From Amazonocrinis nigriterrae CENA67 (GTDB lineage Bacteria; Cyanobacteriota; Cyanobacteriia; Cyanobacteriales; Nostocaceae), in the NCBI RefSeq assembly GCF_016056305.1, contig NZ_JAECZC010000015.1, forward strand, positions 1-64,000: 64,000 nucleotides of DNA. Reading direction: 5' to 3'. Below the pieces are notes generated by a model. That model did not search any database and was not told the origin of the DNA. It was given only the letters and a program-made list of their open reading frames with translations. The position numbers and the translations under genes were made by a program. This document shows positions 1 to 8,703 of the stretch, piece by piece; the first letter of the stretch is position 1, and the number at the start of each line of letters is the position of its first letter.

Positions 1-120
1 GAGGTGATGGGGTGATGGGGTGATGGGGGGGATGAGGGAGATGAGGGAGATGAGGGAGAAAATAACTCAACCCATGCCCAATTCCCAATTCCCAATTCCC
101 AATTCCCAACTATTGACTAA
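1..120. repeat. short tandem repeats upstream of efp
   Basis: G-rich GGTGAT and GATGAGGGA iterations are followed by at least four tandem CCCAATT heptamers. Heptameric repeats of this kind are typical between genes in heterocystous cyanobacteria. No gene is visible here; the tract may reach into the efp leader. Confidence 0.8.
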
Positions 121-199
121 TTACTCAATAACTAATGACCAATGACTCCGCTTGAAGGGTACAATAAATGCCGATTGTCTTCCAAAATTTGCAAGTTTC

Positions 200-757
200 A
201 TGATCTCTAGTAACGACTTTCGACCCGGTGTCTCAATTGTCCTAGATGGGTCTGTATGGCGAGTGGTAGAGTTTCTCCACGTTAAGCCAGGTAAGGGTTC
301 CGCCTTTGTGCGTACAAAGCTGAAAAACGTCCAGAATGGCAACGTTGTGGAAAGAACCTTCCGAGCTGGGGAAACAGTACCCCAAGCGACTCTGGAAAAA
401 AGCACGATGCAGCATACCTATAAAGAAGGCGACGAGTATGTCTTTATGGATATGGAAACCTACGAAGAAGGTAGGTTAAGTGCAGCCCAAATTGGCGATC
501 GCGTAAAATACCTCAAAGAAGGTATGGAAGCTAATGTGATTCGTTGGGGTGAACAAGTATTAGAAGTGGAACTCCCCAACTCTGTGGTCTTGGAAGTAAT
601 AGAAACAGATCCAGGTGTAAAAGGTGACACTGCTACTGGTGGTACTAAACCAGCAACGGTAGAAACTGGTGCAACTGTAATGGTTCCCTTGTTTATCTCA
701 AAAGGTGAGCGCATTAAAATTGATACCCGTGACGATAAATATTTAGGCAGGGAATAG
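200..757 (+). CDS. efp: elongation factor P
   Basis: EF-P binds ribosomes stalled at polyproline stretches and promotes peptide-bond formation. The 185-residue product has the usual three beta-barrel domains: a KOW-like N-terminal domain with the KPGKG loop (Lys32 is the position that is modified in other bacteria), a middle OB domain, and a C-terminal OB domain ending in [11 protein letters not shown]. The frame is open to 152, but the family start [10 protein letters not shown] corresponds to the ATG at 200. accB follows 108 bp downstream on the same strand, the efp-accB order common in cyanobacteria. Confidence 0.97.
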   Translation: MISSNDFRPGVSIVLDGSVWRVVEFLHVKPGKGSAFVRTKLKNVQNGNVVERTFRAGETVPQATLEKSTMQHTYKEGDEYVFMDMETYEEGRLSAAQIGDRVKYLKEGMEANVIRWGEQVLEVELPNSVVLEVIETDPGVKGDTATGGTKPATVETGATVMVPLFISKGERIKIDTRDDKYLGRE

Positions 758-865
758 GTTTGATCTCATTCTTGAGTAAATTCCGATTTCAATCCCTTTA
801 TAGGGATTAAATCCCTGCCACAATTAAACTTCTTAATTTACGGACAGGTCGAGGTAATAAAAACT

Positions 866-1417
866 GTGCCATTGGACTTTAATGAAATCCGCCAACTGCT
901 AACCACTATTGCACAAACTGATATTGCAGAAGTAACGCTCAAAAGCGAGGACTTTGAACTAACGGTACGTAAAGGCGCTAGCACTCAGATTGTGTCGGTT
1001 GGTGAAGCAGCATTAAGTAGTGTGGTTGGTTCGGGATTGACATCGGTTCCACCAATTGCCAGTCAGACAGCACCACCTCTGGTATCGGAGGTGGGGACAA
1101 GTCGTGTTACAGAAAGTGCTGTGGCAATTTCTGGTGTACAATTACCAGGAAGTTCTCCGTCAAAAAATGATAAAAAATGGGTAGAAGTGCCTTCTCCAAT
1201 GGTAGGAACGTTTTATCGCGCTCCTGCACCAGGTGAAGCAGCATTTGTGGAACTGGGCGATCGCGTCCGTAATGGTCAAACAGTTTGTATCATCGAAGCT
1301 ATGAAGCTGATGAATGAAATCGAGACTGAGGTATCTGGACAAGTGATGGAAATTCTCGTAGAAAATGGCGAACCTGTTGAATATGGTCAACCTTTAATGA
1401 GAATTAACCCTGATTAA
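866..1417 (+). CDS. accB: biotin carboxyl carrier protein of acetyl-CoA carboxylase
   Basis: AccB carries the biotin that shuttles carboxyl groups in acetyl-CoA carboxylase, the committed step of fatty-acid synthesis. The 183-residue product has an N-terminal DFNEIRQLL segment, a flexible Ser/Val/Pro-rich linker (about residues 50-105) and a C-terminal biotinyl domain with EAMKLMNE; Lys147 is the biotinylated lysine. The start is GTG, supported by GAGGT about 10 bp upstream. It probably shares a transcript with efp. Confidence 0.96.
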   Translation: MPLDFNEIRQLLTTIAQTDIAEVTLKSEDFELTVRKGASTQIVSVGEAALSSVVGSGLTSVPPIASQTAPPLVSEVGTSRVTESAVAISGVQLPGSSPSKNDKKWVEVPSPMVGTFYRAPAPGEAAFVELGDRVRNGQTVCIIEAMKLMNEIETEVSGQVMEILVENGEPVEYGQPLMRINPD

Positions 1418-1497
1418 GTATTAATCTATATATCAAATGAATCATTCCTAATAAATGAGTCATTGATAAAATTGTGTGTTCTTAGGGGTTAATCCTG

Positions 1498-1845
1498 ATG
1501 AAACAAGCGTTGCCTGTACCACAAGAAGTTGTGCAACAAATAGCCGAATACTTCAGCCTGTTAAGTGAGCCGATGCGCCTGAGGCTGTTGCACTTATTAC
1601 GGGATGAAGAAAAGTGTGTGCAAGAATTGGTAGAGGCAACACAAACTTCACAGGCAAATGTGTCTAAACACCTGAAGGTAATGTGGCAAGCAGGAATCCT
1701 TAGCCGCCGCAGTGAAGGAACTAGCGCTTACTACCGGGTGGAAGATGAAATGATTTTTGAATTATGCAGTCGGGTTTGCGATCGCCTCGCCACAAGGCTA
1801 GAACAGCAAGCCCACAGCTTTCGGGTGCTGAATACTAAATCTTAA
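1498..1845 (+). CDS. ArsR/SmtB-family transcriptional regulator
   Basis: A 115-residue winged-helix protein with the ArsR core: an LSEPMRLRLLHLL helix, CVQELVEATQTSQANVSKHLKVM as recognition helix region, and a GTSAYYRV wing. Such proteins are homodimeric repressors released by metals or other signals. The alpha-3 metal site is incomplete (a single Cys in KCVQEL rather than ELCVCDL). Two further Cys lie in ELCSRVCDRL near the C-terminus, so any metal site would be of another type. The target and inducer cannot be told from context. Confidence 0.9.
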   Translation: MKQALPVPQEVVQQIAEYFSLLSEPMRLRLLHLLRDEEKCVQELVEATQTSQANVSKHLKVMWQAGILSRRSEGTSAYYRVEDEMIFELCSRVCDRLATRLEQQAHSFRVLNTKS

Positions 1846-1854
1846 GTTAGGTGT

Positions 1855-1975
1855 CATTTGTTAGTTGTCAGTTGTTAGTTGTCATTTATCATTTGTCATT
1901 TGTTAGTTTTTCTTCGTCGCCACTGACCACTGACCACTGACTACTGACTACTGACCACTGACCACTGACCACTGA
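1855..1975. repeat. short tandem repeats (TTGTCAGTTGTTAG / CCACTGA)
   Basis: Runs of 7-bp units (GTTAGTT, TGTCATT, then CCACTGA and CTACTGA) fill the space between the convergent ArsR and GerMN genes. The same units recur at 26945-27055, 43500-43690, 46440-46533, 49262-49345 and 60776-60857. Confidence 0.85.
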
Positions 1976-2605
1976 CTAAAGTTGATAATTTTCCTTAAAG
2001 CTTTCACGAGTCAATGGTTGTTCTAATTCCACACCTTCACCACCTAAAACATCTAGCGGTTTGCCGTTGACATCAATGTAGACTTTGGCGTTGGGGTCTA
2101 AAGTTGTAGCAGTGTAAACAACTTGCCCCACACGAGCAATCATTGAGGTACTACCACCACCTTTGGTAAAATCATCAGATAAATTAACATGAACTTCTTT
2201 ATTTTCTACCTTTAGCCCCAATAATTTAGTTCCTTTAGGGATGGTAGTAGAATCTGTTCCTTCTGATGGCCCTTCTAGCAAGCTTTGGAAGGCTTTTTCT
2301 AAAACTTGGTTGGGCTGTGTGGCGGCGATTTGAACTGGGTGAGGAACCAAATCAACACTTTTTTCTGTTGGTTTGAGCCAATAAATATTAGCAGTTTGCT
2401 CTTTACCAGGCTGCGTGGTCGATGGTTGCGCCTGTTTTGGATTAGTTTGTGGATTGGTTAGTTTTTCAGAGGGGTTTGACGTTGCAGGGGTATTGCTGTT
2501 ATTCCAGGTCATCCAAGCTACGCCGCCACTGACCGCTACAACCGCTGCTGAGACAGCTGCAATCACACCTGAAGAAATACGTTTAGATCCTTGTTGGTCT
2601 GTCAT
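1976..2605 (-). CDS. GerMN domain protein, membrane anchored
   Basis: A 209-residue protein with a short basic N-terminus, one hydrophobic segment (about residues 14-34), a Thr/Asn/Gln/Pro-rich linker and a C-terminal GerMN domain (about 75-200; motifs ANIYWL, LLEGPSEGTDSTTIPKGTKLL and VHVNLSDDF). GerMN domains occur in spore germination and other cell-envelope proteins; in cyanobacteria the role is unknown. The layout suggests an anchored protein with its domain in the periplasm. Confidence 0.85.
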   Translation of the reverse strand: MTDQQGSKRISSGVIAAVSAAVVAVSGGVAWMTWNNSNTPATSNPSEKLTNPQTNPKQAQPSTTQPGKEQTANIYWLKPTEKSVDLVPHPVQIAATQPNQVLEKAFQSLLEGPSEGTDSTTIPKGTKLLGLKVENKEVHVNLSDDFTKGGGSTSMIARVGQVVYTATTLDPNAKVYIDVNGKPLDVLGGEGVELEQPLTRESFKENYQL

Positions 2606-3226
2606 GTTTAAAACCTTCCTGACTGAGGGCTGAGATAATATTTGTGGCAGAGCAGCCTGGTTAAGGACGATAGTTATAAGTTGAGAGTTTCCAAAAATTT
2701 AAAGGCTCTGTTTTAAGAATAGGGAGTAAGGAGTAGAGAGTATGGAGTAGGGACGAAGAGTTTTTGTCCTTTTTTGTAGGTTATTACCCCTGGAGTTTAA
2801 TCTAGTAAAATGCTGCGGTTTTTTTTATTTTAGATACTCTATCTCCAATTTTAGAATTTGCAGTTGAATCCGTCACCTGCCAAGCCAAATTATGTAAATC
2901 TATTTTAAGTGCTGGAGTTTAGACTTACCTATGACAAAATGACTCAGCAGCACTGATTTAAGACTAGCTCTTTTAAGCCATTACACAACACCTTCAAAAA
3001 GCTAGTCATAGACTTTTAACTAAAGATACTAGGTATTAATCGTTACTCAAATAAATGCAAAAATACCCTATTTTTTTAGTTCCATCGAGTTCAAGTTAAA
3101 CATACATTTTCTTGAAAAACTCCTTTAGTAAAATTTTGTCATTACAGTTCAGGATAATAATTTACTTGTATAAAATATATATATTAAATAGTTGTTACAT
3201 TAATTACATTATTATTGTGCCAGGAT
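2606..3226. other. AT-rich intergenic region, no gene seen
   Basis: About 620 bp between divergent genes. It contains a GGAGTA repeat run near 2726-2755 and long AT-rich stretches, and presumably the promoters of the GerMN gene and of the gene at 3227. No convincing RNA gene or ORF was found. Confidence 0.5.
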
Positions 3227-3709
3227 ATGCTCAAGAAATCGATTATTGCTTATATAGCAGCTTTAAGAGCGCTGCTACCATGTCATACGAATGCTACAGA
3301 AATTTATCCACATGCGTATGCTATTCAGCTACCTACTCAATACAATGATAACTCAAACAAACCCGATCGCGAACTGAAGCTGAAAACTCAAGATGACGTG
3401 ACCAAAGTTTTAGGCAACCGGAAAATTAAAGAAATTAAATTCCTCAAGTGGAAAGATGCTAAACCCCCAAAAGAAGATAATCCCAATATCGACGGCAACC
3501 GTAAGGTGTGGAAAGTTACAGCTGATTATGTAGGTGGCATCGACTTTGACAGTGGACGTTGTAAATCAAATGCCAAGCTGACTCAAGTGCTGGATGCTGA
3601 AACTGGTGATAATCTAATGCTTGAAGTACGTTGCCTTCAAGGTAGCTTTGAGTCTAGTCGTCCTAAGCCTAGCGCTGAAGAGTTAAAAATATTGGAAAAC
3701 TCAAGGTAA
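3227..3709 (+). CDS. hypothetical protein with possible signal peptide
   Basis: I do not recognise this 160-residue protein. The N-terminus (MLKKSIIAYIAALRALLP) is a basic start followed by a hydrophobic stretch, like a weak signal peptide or anchor. The rest is soluble, rich in Lys and Asp, and ends in a two-Cys region (DSGRCKSNAKL and LEVRCLQG) that could form a disulfide if exported. The frame extends upstream to a TTG at 3215; the ATG at 3227 is preferred. It stands alone between divergent and convergent neighbours. Confidence 0.6.
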   Translation: MLKKSIIAYIAALRALLPCHTNATEIYPHAYAIQLPTQYNDNSNKPDRELKLKTQDDVTKVLGNRKIKEIKFLKWKDAKPPKEDNPNIDGNRKVWKVTADYVGGIDFDSGRCKSNAKLTQVLDAETGDNLMLEVRCLQGSFESSRPKPSAEELKILENSR

Positions 3710-3880
3710 CTATCTACGAACAGTCAATCTTTTCTTCTTGAGATTGTTGATAATTACAAAACAAATGTAGTTGACCGATAACTATTATCAGTCATCAGTT
3801 ATCAGTCAACATAATTAGATCTGCGACTTAAATTTGAAACAGTTTAACTGGTTTATAGATGGAGATTAGCACCTTGGCAT

Positions 3881-5695
3881 TTATTTTTTAACTTCTATTG
3901 CCGCCGTAATCCAGTTTTTGAGTGTAGTTATCACTTCATCAATGGGGATTTCTTGAGATTTCCGCGTTGCTCTTTCCACAACTTCGACTTTACCATTAGC
4001 GATCGCTCGTCCTGTGACGATTCTATAAGGTATGCCAATTAAATCAGCATCTTTGAATTTTACTCCGGCTCTTTCATCGCGGTCATCGAGTAAAGTTTCA
4101 ATTCCTGCTTGATTGAGTTGAGTGTAAAGTTTTTCAGCAATTTCCACTTGTTGAGCATCATTAATGTTGGGAATTGTCACAATTGCGTGATAAGGTGCGA
4201 TCGCTACTGGCCAAATAATGCCATCTTTATCGTAAGATTGCTCAACCGCTGATTGTGCCAATCTTGACACACCCACACCATAGCAACCCATGAATAAAGG
4301 CTTTTCTTCACCTTGTTCATTGGTGTAAGTTGCTCCCATTGCTTGGGAATATTTAGTACCTAATTGGAAGATGTGACCAACTTCAATACCACGAGCGCTT
4401 TGTAAAGTTTGTTCAGGGTTATGAACGGCGCGATCGCCTGGTCTTGCTTTGCGGACATCAACTACAATTTCTGATAGTGGAAATTGCTCACCCCAATTAG
4501 CACCAACTACGTGATAGCCAGTTTCATTAGAACCTGTGACAAAGTTTTTTAAATCAACTGTTGTTTTATCCACTAACCGTACAAACTTGGGATGAATCTG
4601 TTTATTAGCAGCAATATACTCATTACCAATATCAGGAGCAATATAGCCTAAAGGCAGAGATTTCGCTGTCCATGTTTGCTGCGCTTCTGGATTTGGCACA
4701 TCCAAAGCAATAATAGTTTTAGCACCGTAATTAGCAGCTAATTTAGTCAATTCATTTTGTAACTTGACTTCATTCACTTCTTGATCACCGCGAATACTTA
4801 CCAAAACCAAAACCGTTATTCCATTGTCATAAACTGTTTGGTAAAGGACGTTTTTGACAACTTGGGTAGGAGAACATTTGAGAAATTGGCAAAGCTTTTC
4901 TATGGTTTCCGTTCCAGGTGTCTCGCGTTTTTCATAAGTTGTAAACGGTGAAGATTCTGCATCAGCGCTTAAAGAAACTGCTTTTTCCACGTTAGCGGCG
5001 TATTTCCCATCTTCAGTGTAGAGAACTTCATCTTCACCAGCTTCCGCCAACACCATAAATTCTGTAGAACCAGAACCACCAATGGCACCAGAATCAGCTT
5101 CTACAGGCCGGAAAGCCAAACCAGAACGCCGCAGCATATTGCTGTAAGCTTTGTACATATCATCGTAAGTTGCTTTGAGGCTAACTTCATCCACATGGAA
5201 AGAATAGCCGTCCTTCATGATAAATTCTCGTCCACGCATTAAACCAAAGCGCGGGCGAATTTCATCACGGAATTTGGTTTGTAGTTGGTAGAGATGTAGC
5301 GGTAACTGACGGTAAGAGCGAATCATATCACGAGCGATCGCTGTAATTACTTCCTCATGAGTTGGCCCTAGCCCTAATTGTTGTTCTCGACGGTCAATGA
5401 GGGAAAACATGATACCTTCAGCTTTGGTGTAGGTGTCCCAGCGTCCCGACTCCTTCCACAAATCAGCTGGTTGTAATTGGGGAAGCAGACATTCTTGTGC
5501 GCCTGTAGCATTCATTTCTTCCCTAACTATTTGGGAAACTTTTTGTAGTACCCGCCACATCAGCGGGAGATATGCATAAATACCGCTACCGATGCGACGA
5601 ATGTAACCTGCACGGAGTAACAATTTATGGCTAGGGATCTCAGCATCAGCTGGATCATCCCGCAGTGTAACGAATAACATTTGTGACAGTCGCAT
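3881..5695 (-). CDS. proS: prolyl-tRNA synthetase
   Basis: ProS charges tRNA-Pro. The 604-residue product is the bacterial-type class II enzyme. It has catalytic motif 1 near [18 protein letters not shown], motif 2 near [23 protein letters not shown], an inserted YbaK-like editing domain (about residues 225-385), motif 3 near [11 protein letters not shown], and a C-terminal anticodon-binding domain. Length and motif order are normal. It is a single-gene unit. Confidence 0.98.
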   Translation of the reverse strand: MRLSQMLFVTLRDDPADAEIPSHKLLLRAGYIRRIGSGIYAYLPLMWRVLQKVSQIVREEMNATGAQECLLPQLQPADLWKESGRWDTYTKAEGIMFSLIDRREQQLGLGPTHEEVITAIARDMIRSYRQLPLHLYQLQTKFRDEIRPRFGLMRGREFIMKDGYSFHVDEVSLKATYDDMYKAYSNMLRRSGLAFRPVEADSGAIGGSGSTEFMVLAEAGEDEVLYTEDGKYAANVEKAVSLSADAESSPFTTYEKRETPGTETIEKLCQFLKCSPTQVVKNVLYQTVYDNGITVLVLVSIRGDQEVNEVKLQNELTKLAANYGAKTIIALDVPNPEAQQTWTAKSLPLGYIAPDIGNEYIAANKQIHPKFVRLVDKTTVDLKNFVTGSNETGYHVVGANWGEQFPLSEIVVDVRKARPGDRAVHNPEQTLQSARGIEVGHIFQLGTKYSQAMGATYTNEQGEEKPLFMGCYGVGVSRLAQSAVEQSYDKDGIIWPVAIAPYHAIVTIPNINDAQQVEIAEKLYTQLNQAGIETLLDDRDERAGVKFKDADLIGIPYRIVTGRAIANGKVEVVERATRKSQEIPIDEVITTLKNWITAAIEVKK

Positions 5696-5968
5696 CGTTT
5701 ATTCCCTTTCCAGAATCATTAATAAAGTAAAGATCAAGTGTAAAGTAAGCTATTCCACATCAAAGTTGCAAATTTAATTGTGATTACTGATGACTGTCAG
5801 TGTCCAACAGTCAACAACTGTCATAAGTAATTGTGCAATTTAGATGTGTTTTAGCTTATCAATGATGAAGTATAAAGTATTATTCCTTTTCCATTTGTAT
5901 TTATAGGTTTTTGCCCCTCTGCTCCCCCGCACCCCCGCACCCCTGCACCATCTAAGGAGATAACTACC

Positions 5969-7372
5969 TTGTCAAATGTAATTTATCAAGCGCAGCCGCC
6001 CTTGGAATTTATACCCCCAGCGCTCAACCCCTTATTTCTACGAGTCTTTGATTTGGTGCTACCAAATTGGATTAACTGGCAAACAGCTATTACCCAAATT
6101 GAAGCAGACAATGTAGAGGTTTTGGTGGATTTGTATCGCCAATTTCAAGAGGGTAAAATCCGCTTCATGCTGGCTTTTCGCCATCCCAAGACCGACGATC
6201 CGTTATGCTTAGGCTACTTGTTGTCTCAACTAGTGCCAAGGGTAGCACGAGAGCAGGGCACAGTACTCAAATCTCCGATTCATGCTCATTTTATCTACGA
6301 TCGCGGTATTCCTCTATGGGCAGGTTCCTATGTTGGTTGGGTTGCTTCTCGTTTGGGTGGGACTCCTATCCAGCGGGGTAAAGCTGACTGGACAGGGTTA
6401 CGTTCGGCGCGTGATTTGTTTGCCAATGGTAAGTTCCCGATGGCGGCGGCACCAGAAGGTGCTACTAATGGTCTATCGGAGATTATCAGCCCACTGGAAC
6501 CGGGTATTGCCCAATTGGGCTTTTGGTGTGCTGAAGATTTGCACAAGGCAGAACGCTCCGAGCAAGTTTTAATTGTACCAGTTGGGATTAAATATAGTTA
6601 TGTTGCGGCTCCTTGGGATGCGATCGCTGAACTTTTAAGTGAATTGGAAGCGGCTAGTGGTTTAACTGTGAATCCAGGTGGACAAGCTAATGCTGCTTCG
6701 ATGGAGTTACTTTATCCCAGATTGTTGACTTTGGCAGAACATTTACTGTCTTTGATGGAAAAATTTTACACAAAGTTTTATCATCAAAAGTTGCCAGATT
6801 CCCAAGATATATCTAAGGGAATCAATGATAGAAATGAAGCGCTGGCTGTGCGTTTGCAAGCTTTATTGAATGTGGCGCTACAAATCTCAGAGCAGTATTT
6901 TGATTTACAGCCCAAGGGAAATTTGAGTGACCGCTGTCGCCGCGTAGAACAGGCTGGTTGGAATTATATTTTTAGAGAAGATTTTAAGGATGTCAAAGGA
7001 TTATCTGCTGTAGAGAAAGCGTTAGGCGATCGCGTTGCGGAAGAGGCAAATGCCCGCATGTGGCACATGCGGTTAGTAGAAAGTTTCGTGGCAGTTTCTG
7101 GTAATTATATCCGTGAGAAACCAACAGTAGAAAGGTTTGCTGAAACGACTCTCATTTTATGGCAAATGATTGCTAAAATCAGGAGCAGTAAAGCTTTCCG
7201 GCGTCCACAATTAGGTAAGCAACGGGTAAAAATTACCATTGGTGAGCCAATTTCTATTTCTGAACGTTACCCAGTTTATAAAGAAAGTCGCTTGGGTGCA
7301 AGGCAAGCTGTTGCTGATTTAACAAATGATTTGCAACAGGCAATGGAAGGTTTAATTTTTCGTAATTTGTAA
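5969..7372 (+). CDS. PlsC-like 1-acyl-glycerol-3-phosphate acyltransferase, long cyanobacterial form
   Basis: A 467-residue protein resembling lysophosphatidic-acid acyltransferases, which make phosphatidic acid for membrane lipids. Visible are an acceptor-site-like block AHFIYDRGIPLWAG, the substrate block FPMAAAPEGATNGLSEIISPLEPG (about residues 155-178), and a long C-terminal extension beyond the usual 250-residue PlsC core. The start is TTG at 5969, supported by AAGGAGA eight bases upstream; no ATG fits better. The acyl substrate cannot be read from sequence. Confidence 0.8.
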   Translation: MSNVIYQAQPPLEFIPPALNPLFLRVFDLVLPNWINWQTAITQIEADNVEVLVDLYRQFQEGKIRFMLAFRHPKTDDPLCLGYLLSQLVPRVAREQGTVLKSPIHAHFIYDRGIPLWAGSYVGWVASRLGGTPIQRGKADWTGLRSARDLFANGKFPMAAAPEGATNGLSEIISPLEPGIAQLGFWCAEDLHKAERSEQVLIVPVGIKYSYVAAPWDAIAELLSELEAASGLTVNPGGQANAASMELLYPRLLTLAEHLLSLMEKFYTKFYHQKLPDSQDISKGINDRNEALAVRLQALLNVALQISEQYFDLQPKGNLSDRCRRVEQAGWNYIFREDFKDVKGLSAVEKALGDRVAEEANARMWHMRLVESFVAVSGNYIREKPTVERFAETTLILWQMIAKIRSSKAFRRPQLGKQRVKITIGEPISISERYPVYKESRLGARQAVADLTNDLQQAMEGLIFRNL

Positions 7373-7374
7373 TT

Positions 7375-7403
7375 GTAGAGACGATTCACCGAATCGTCTC
7401 TAC
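7375..7403. terminator. 13-bp perfect palindrome after the acyltransferase gene
   Basis: GTAGAGACGATTC, a 3-base loop and its exact complement begin 2 bp after the stop codon. No long T-run follows (CTGGGTTTT). It could terminate transcription, but it also looks like a dispersed palindromic repeat. Confidence 0.55.
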
Positions 7404-8102
7404 TGGGTTTTGGCGTTTGAATGTGTCGCCAGATTATAAAGAAAGAATGCCACAGCAAAAAGCCCTTTGTCTAGTTCAGAGGGCAAAAGCTCTTATGCTT
7501 ATAAAAAAATAAATTTCTATTTTATTGAACTTACATAATTAATTCCATTAAATCTTACAGTCTTAAAAGCTCACGACTTTCAAAGACAAAATTGCTGGAA
7601 TTATGTTTGAAATATTGAATGGGAAAAAAATCCGTAAATGCACGCATGTTATAAGCAAACCAGAAATTTTCATCAGCGACCGTAAATGAAGACACTATCT
7701 CGTTTACTACTGGACATAATCCAAAAGATATATTGAGAAATCAGGTAGTTACTAGGGTAAATTTCTGTATAGCCTTCAAATACTGGGCTTTGCGTGTTTA
7801 GTCTCAGACTTTTAGTTAAAAGATAATTATGTCTGACGGAATATTTCTTTATTGATATTCTTAACTTGAGATTTATGCTAGCTTGTTTTGTTATTAAAAC
7901 CAACTATAAAGTTGAAAATATAATATTTATGTCTACTAAAAATTCATAAAAGACATAATTAAAGTTATTAAGTCTTTTTGGACAATACTAACTAGTTGAT
8001 TCTCAAAAATATTTAGAGCAGAATAGCATCAAGTAGTTAAGTTAAAGAGCTTAACTGCTTCCGAAAAAACTTGCATTTCATCAATGAATCTAGGAGAAAA
8101 TT
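7404..8102. other. 700-bp AT-rich leader region of the small peptide gene
   Basis: No gene is supported here. An imperfect hairpin (AGTAGTTAAG / CTTAACTGCT, one mismatch) lies at 8032-8059, and TAGGAG at 8091-8096 serves as ribosome binding site for the ATG at 8103. The region is long enough for a complex promoter. Confidence 0.45.
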
Positions 8103-8390
8103 ATGTCAACTATCGCTGTTTCTGAACTAAACAATAGTGGCTTTCAATTGTTTGATGATTCTGAAAGCTTTTTAAATGAATTAAGTGATATGGATTCCAC
8201 CTCTATAAATGGTGGTACCGGTGCTGCTGGTGGTGGCGGTGGCGGTGGTGGTTTTGGTGGTGGTGATGTTAGCAATCCCACCGCATTGACCAAGCTAGCT
8301 GAAGCATTTGTAATGGTATATGGCGTTGGTCATATTGCTACTATCGCTAAATCATTCAGTGGTGGCGGCGGCTATCAACAACAACAATAG
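8103..8390 (+). CDS. double-glycine-leader peptide (bacteriocin/RiPP-like precursor)
   Basis: A 95-residue peptide. Residues 1-38 look like a double-glycine leader: acidic and hydrophobic, with FLNELSDMDSTSINGG ending at Gly37-Gly38, where C39-peptidase ABC exporters would cleave. The predicted mature part is 57 residues: a Gly-rich run (residues 43-54 are mostly Gly), a hydrophobic stretch LTKLAEAFVMVYGVGHIATIAKSF, then GGGG and a Gln-rich tail. A ribosome binding site is present. No exporter or modification enzyme is adjacent. Antimicrobial function is an inference; a signalling or surface peptide is equally possible. Confidence 0.7.
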   Translation: MSTIAVSELNNSGFQLFDDSESFLNELSDMDSTSINGGTGAAGGGGGGGGFGGGDVSNPTALTKLAEAFVMVYGVGHIATIAKSFSGGGGYQQQQ

Positions 8391-8471
8391 TTAACTACTA
8401 ATCTTTGTGACGCTTATTAAAGGCAAGGGAAAAATAATCTCTGCTCAGCTAATGGGCGTCCAAGTAGCATA

Positions 8472-8552
8472 ATCACTCGTCAAATGGTGATTATTTATTA
8501 GTCCTTTGTCATTTGTATTGACAAAAGACTAATAAAAATCACTACGAGTGAT
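8472..8552. repeat. long imperfect inverted repeat downstream of the peptide gene
   Basis: The arm at 8472-8510 (starting ATCACTCGT) pairs with 8520-8552 (ending ACGAGTGAT) through TTATTAGTC/GACTAATAA and TTTGTC/GACAAA. The fold would be a hairpin of over 30 bp. It may be a small palindromic mobile element or an RNA stabiliser. Confidence 0.6.
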
Positions 8553-8605
8553 ATGAAGTTCGATTATTTCTTGTGAAAGATTTGCCATATCTCCTTACAA
8601 CTAAC

Positions 8606-8640
8606 AACCTAGTTGATTAAAATCGGCTAGGTTTTTTCTT
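8606..8640 (+). terminator. rho-independent terminator
   Basis: AACCTAG (8606-8612) pairs with CTAGGTT (8627-8633), extended inside by GATT/AATC, and is followed by TTTTTTCTTTTT. It would end transcription of the small peptide gene before the convergent kinase gene. Confidence 0.8.
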
Positions 8641-8703
8641 TTTAAATAGCAGGTATGAGGTGATATCAAATCCGATAGCATCTCAAGGATTAAAAAAAAT
8701 AAT

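Noticed and set aside
3112-3348. 78-codon frame overlapping the hypothetical gene at 3227
   Set aside because: Low-complexity Ile/Tyr-rich translation of AT-rich DNA without a start signal; the overlapping frame at 3227 looks coding.
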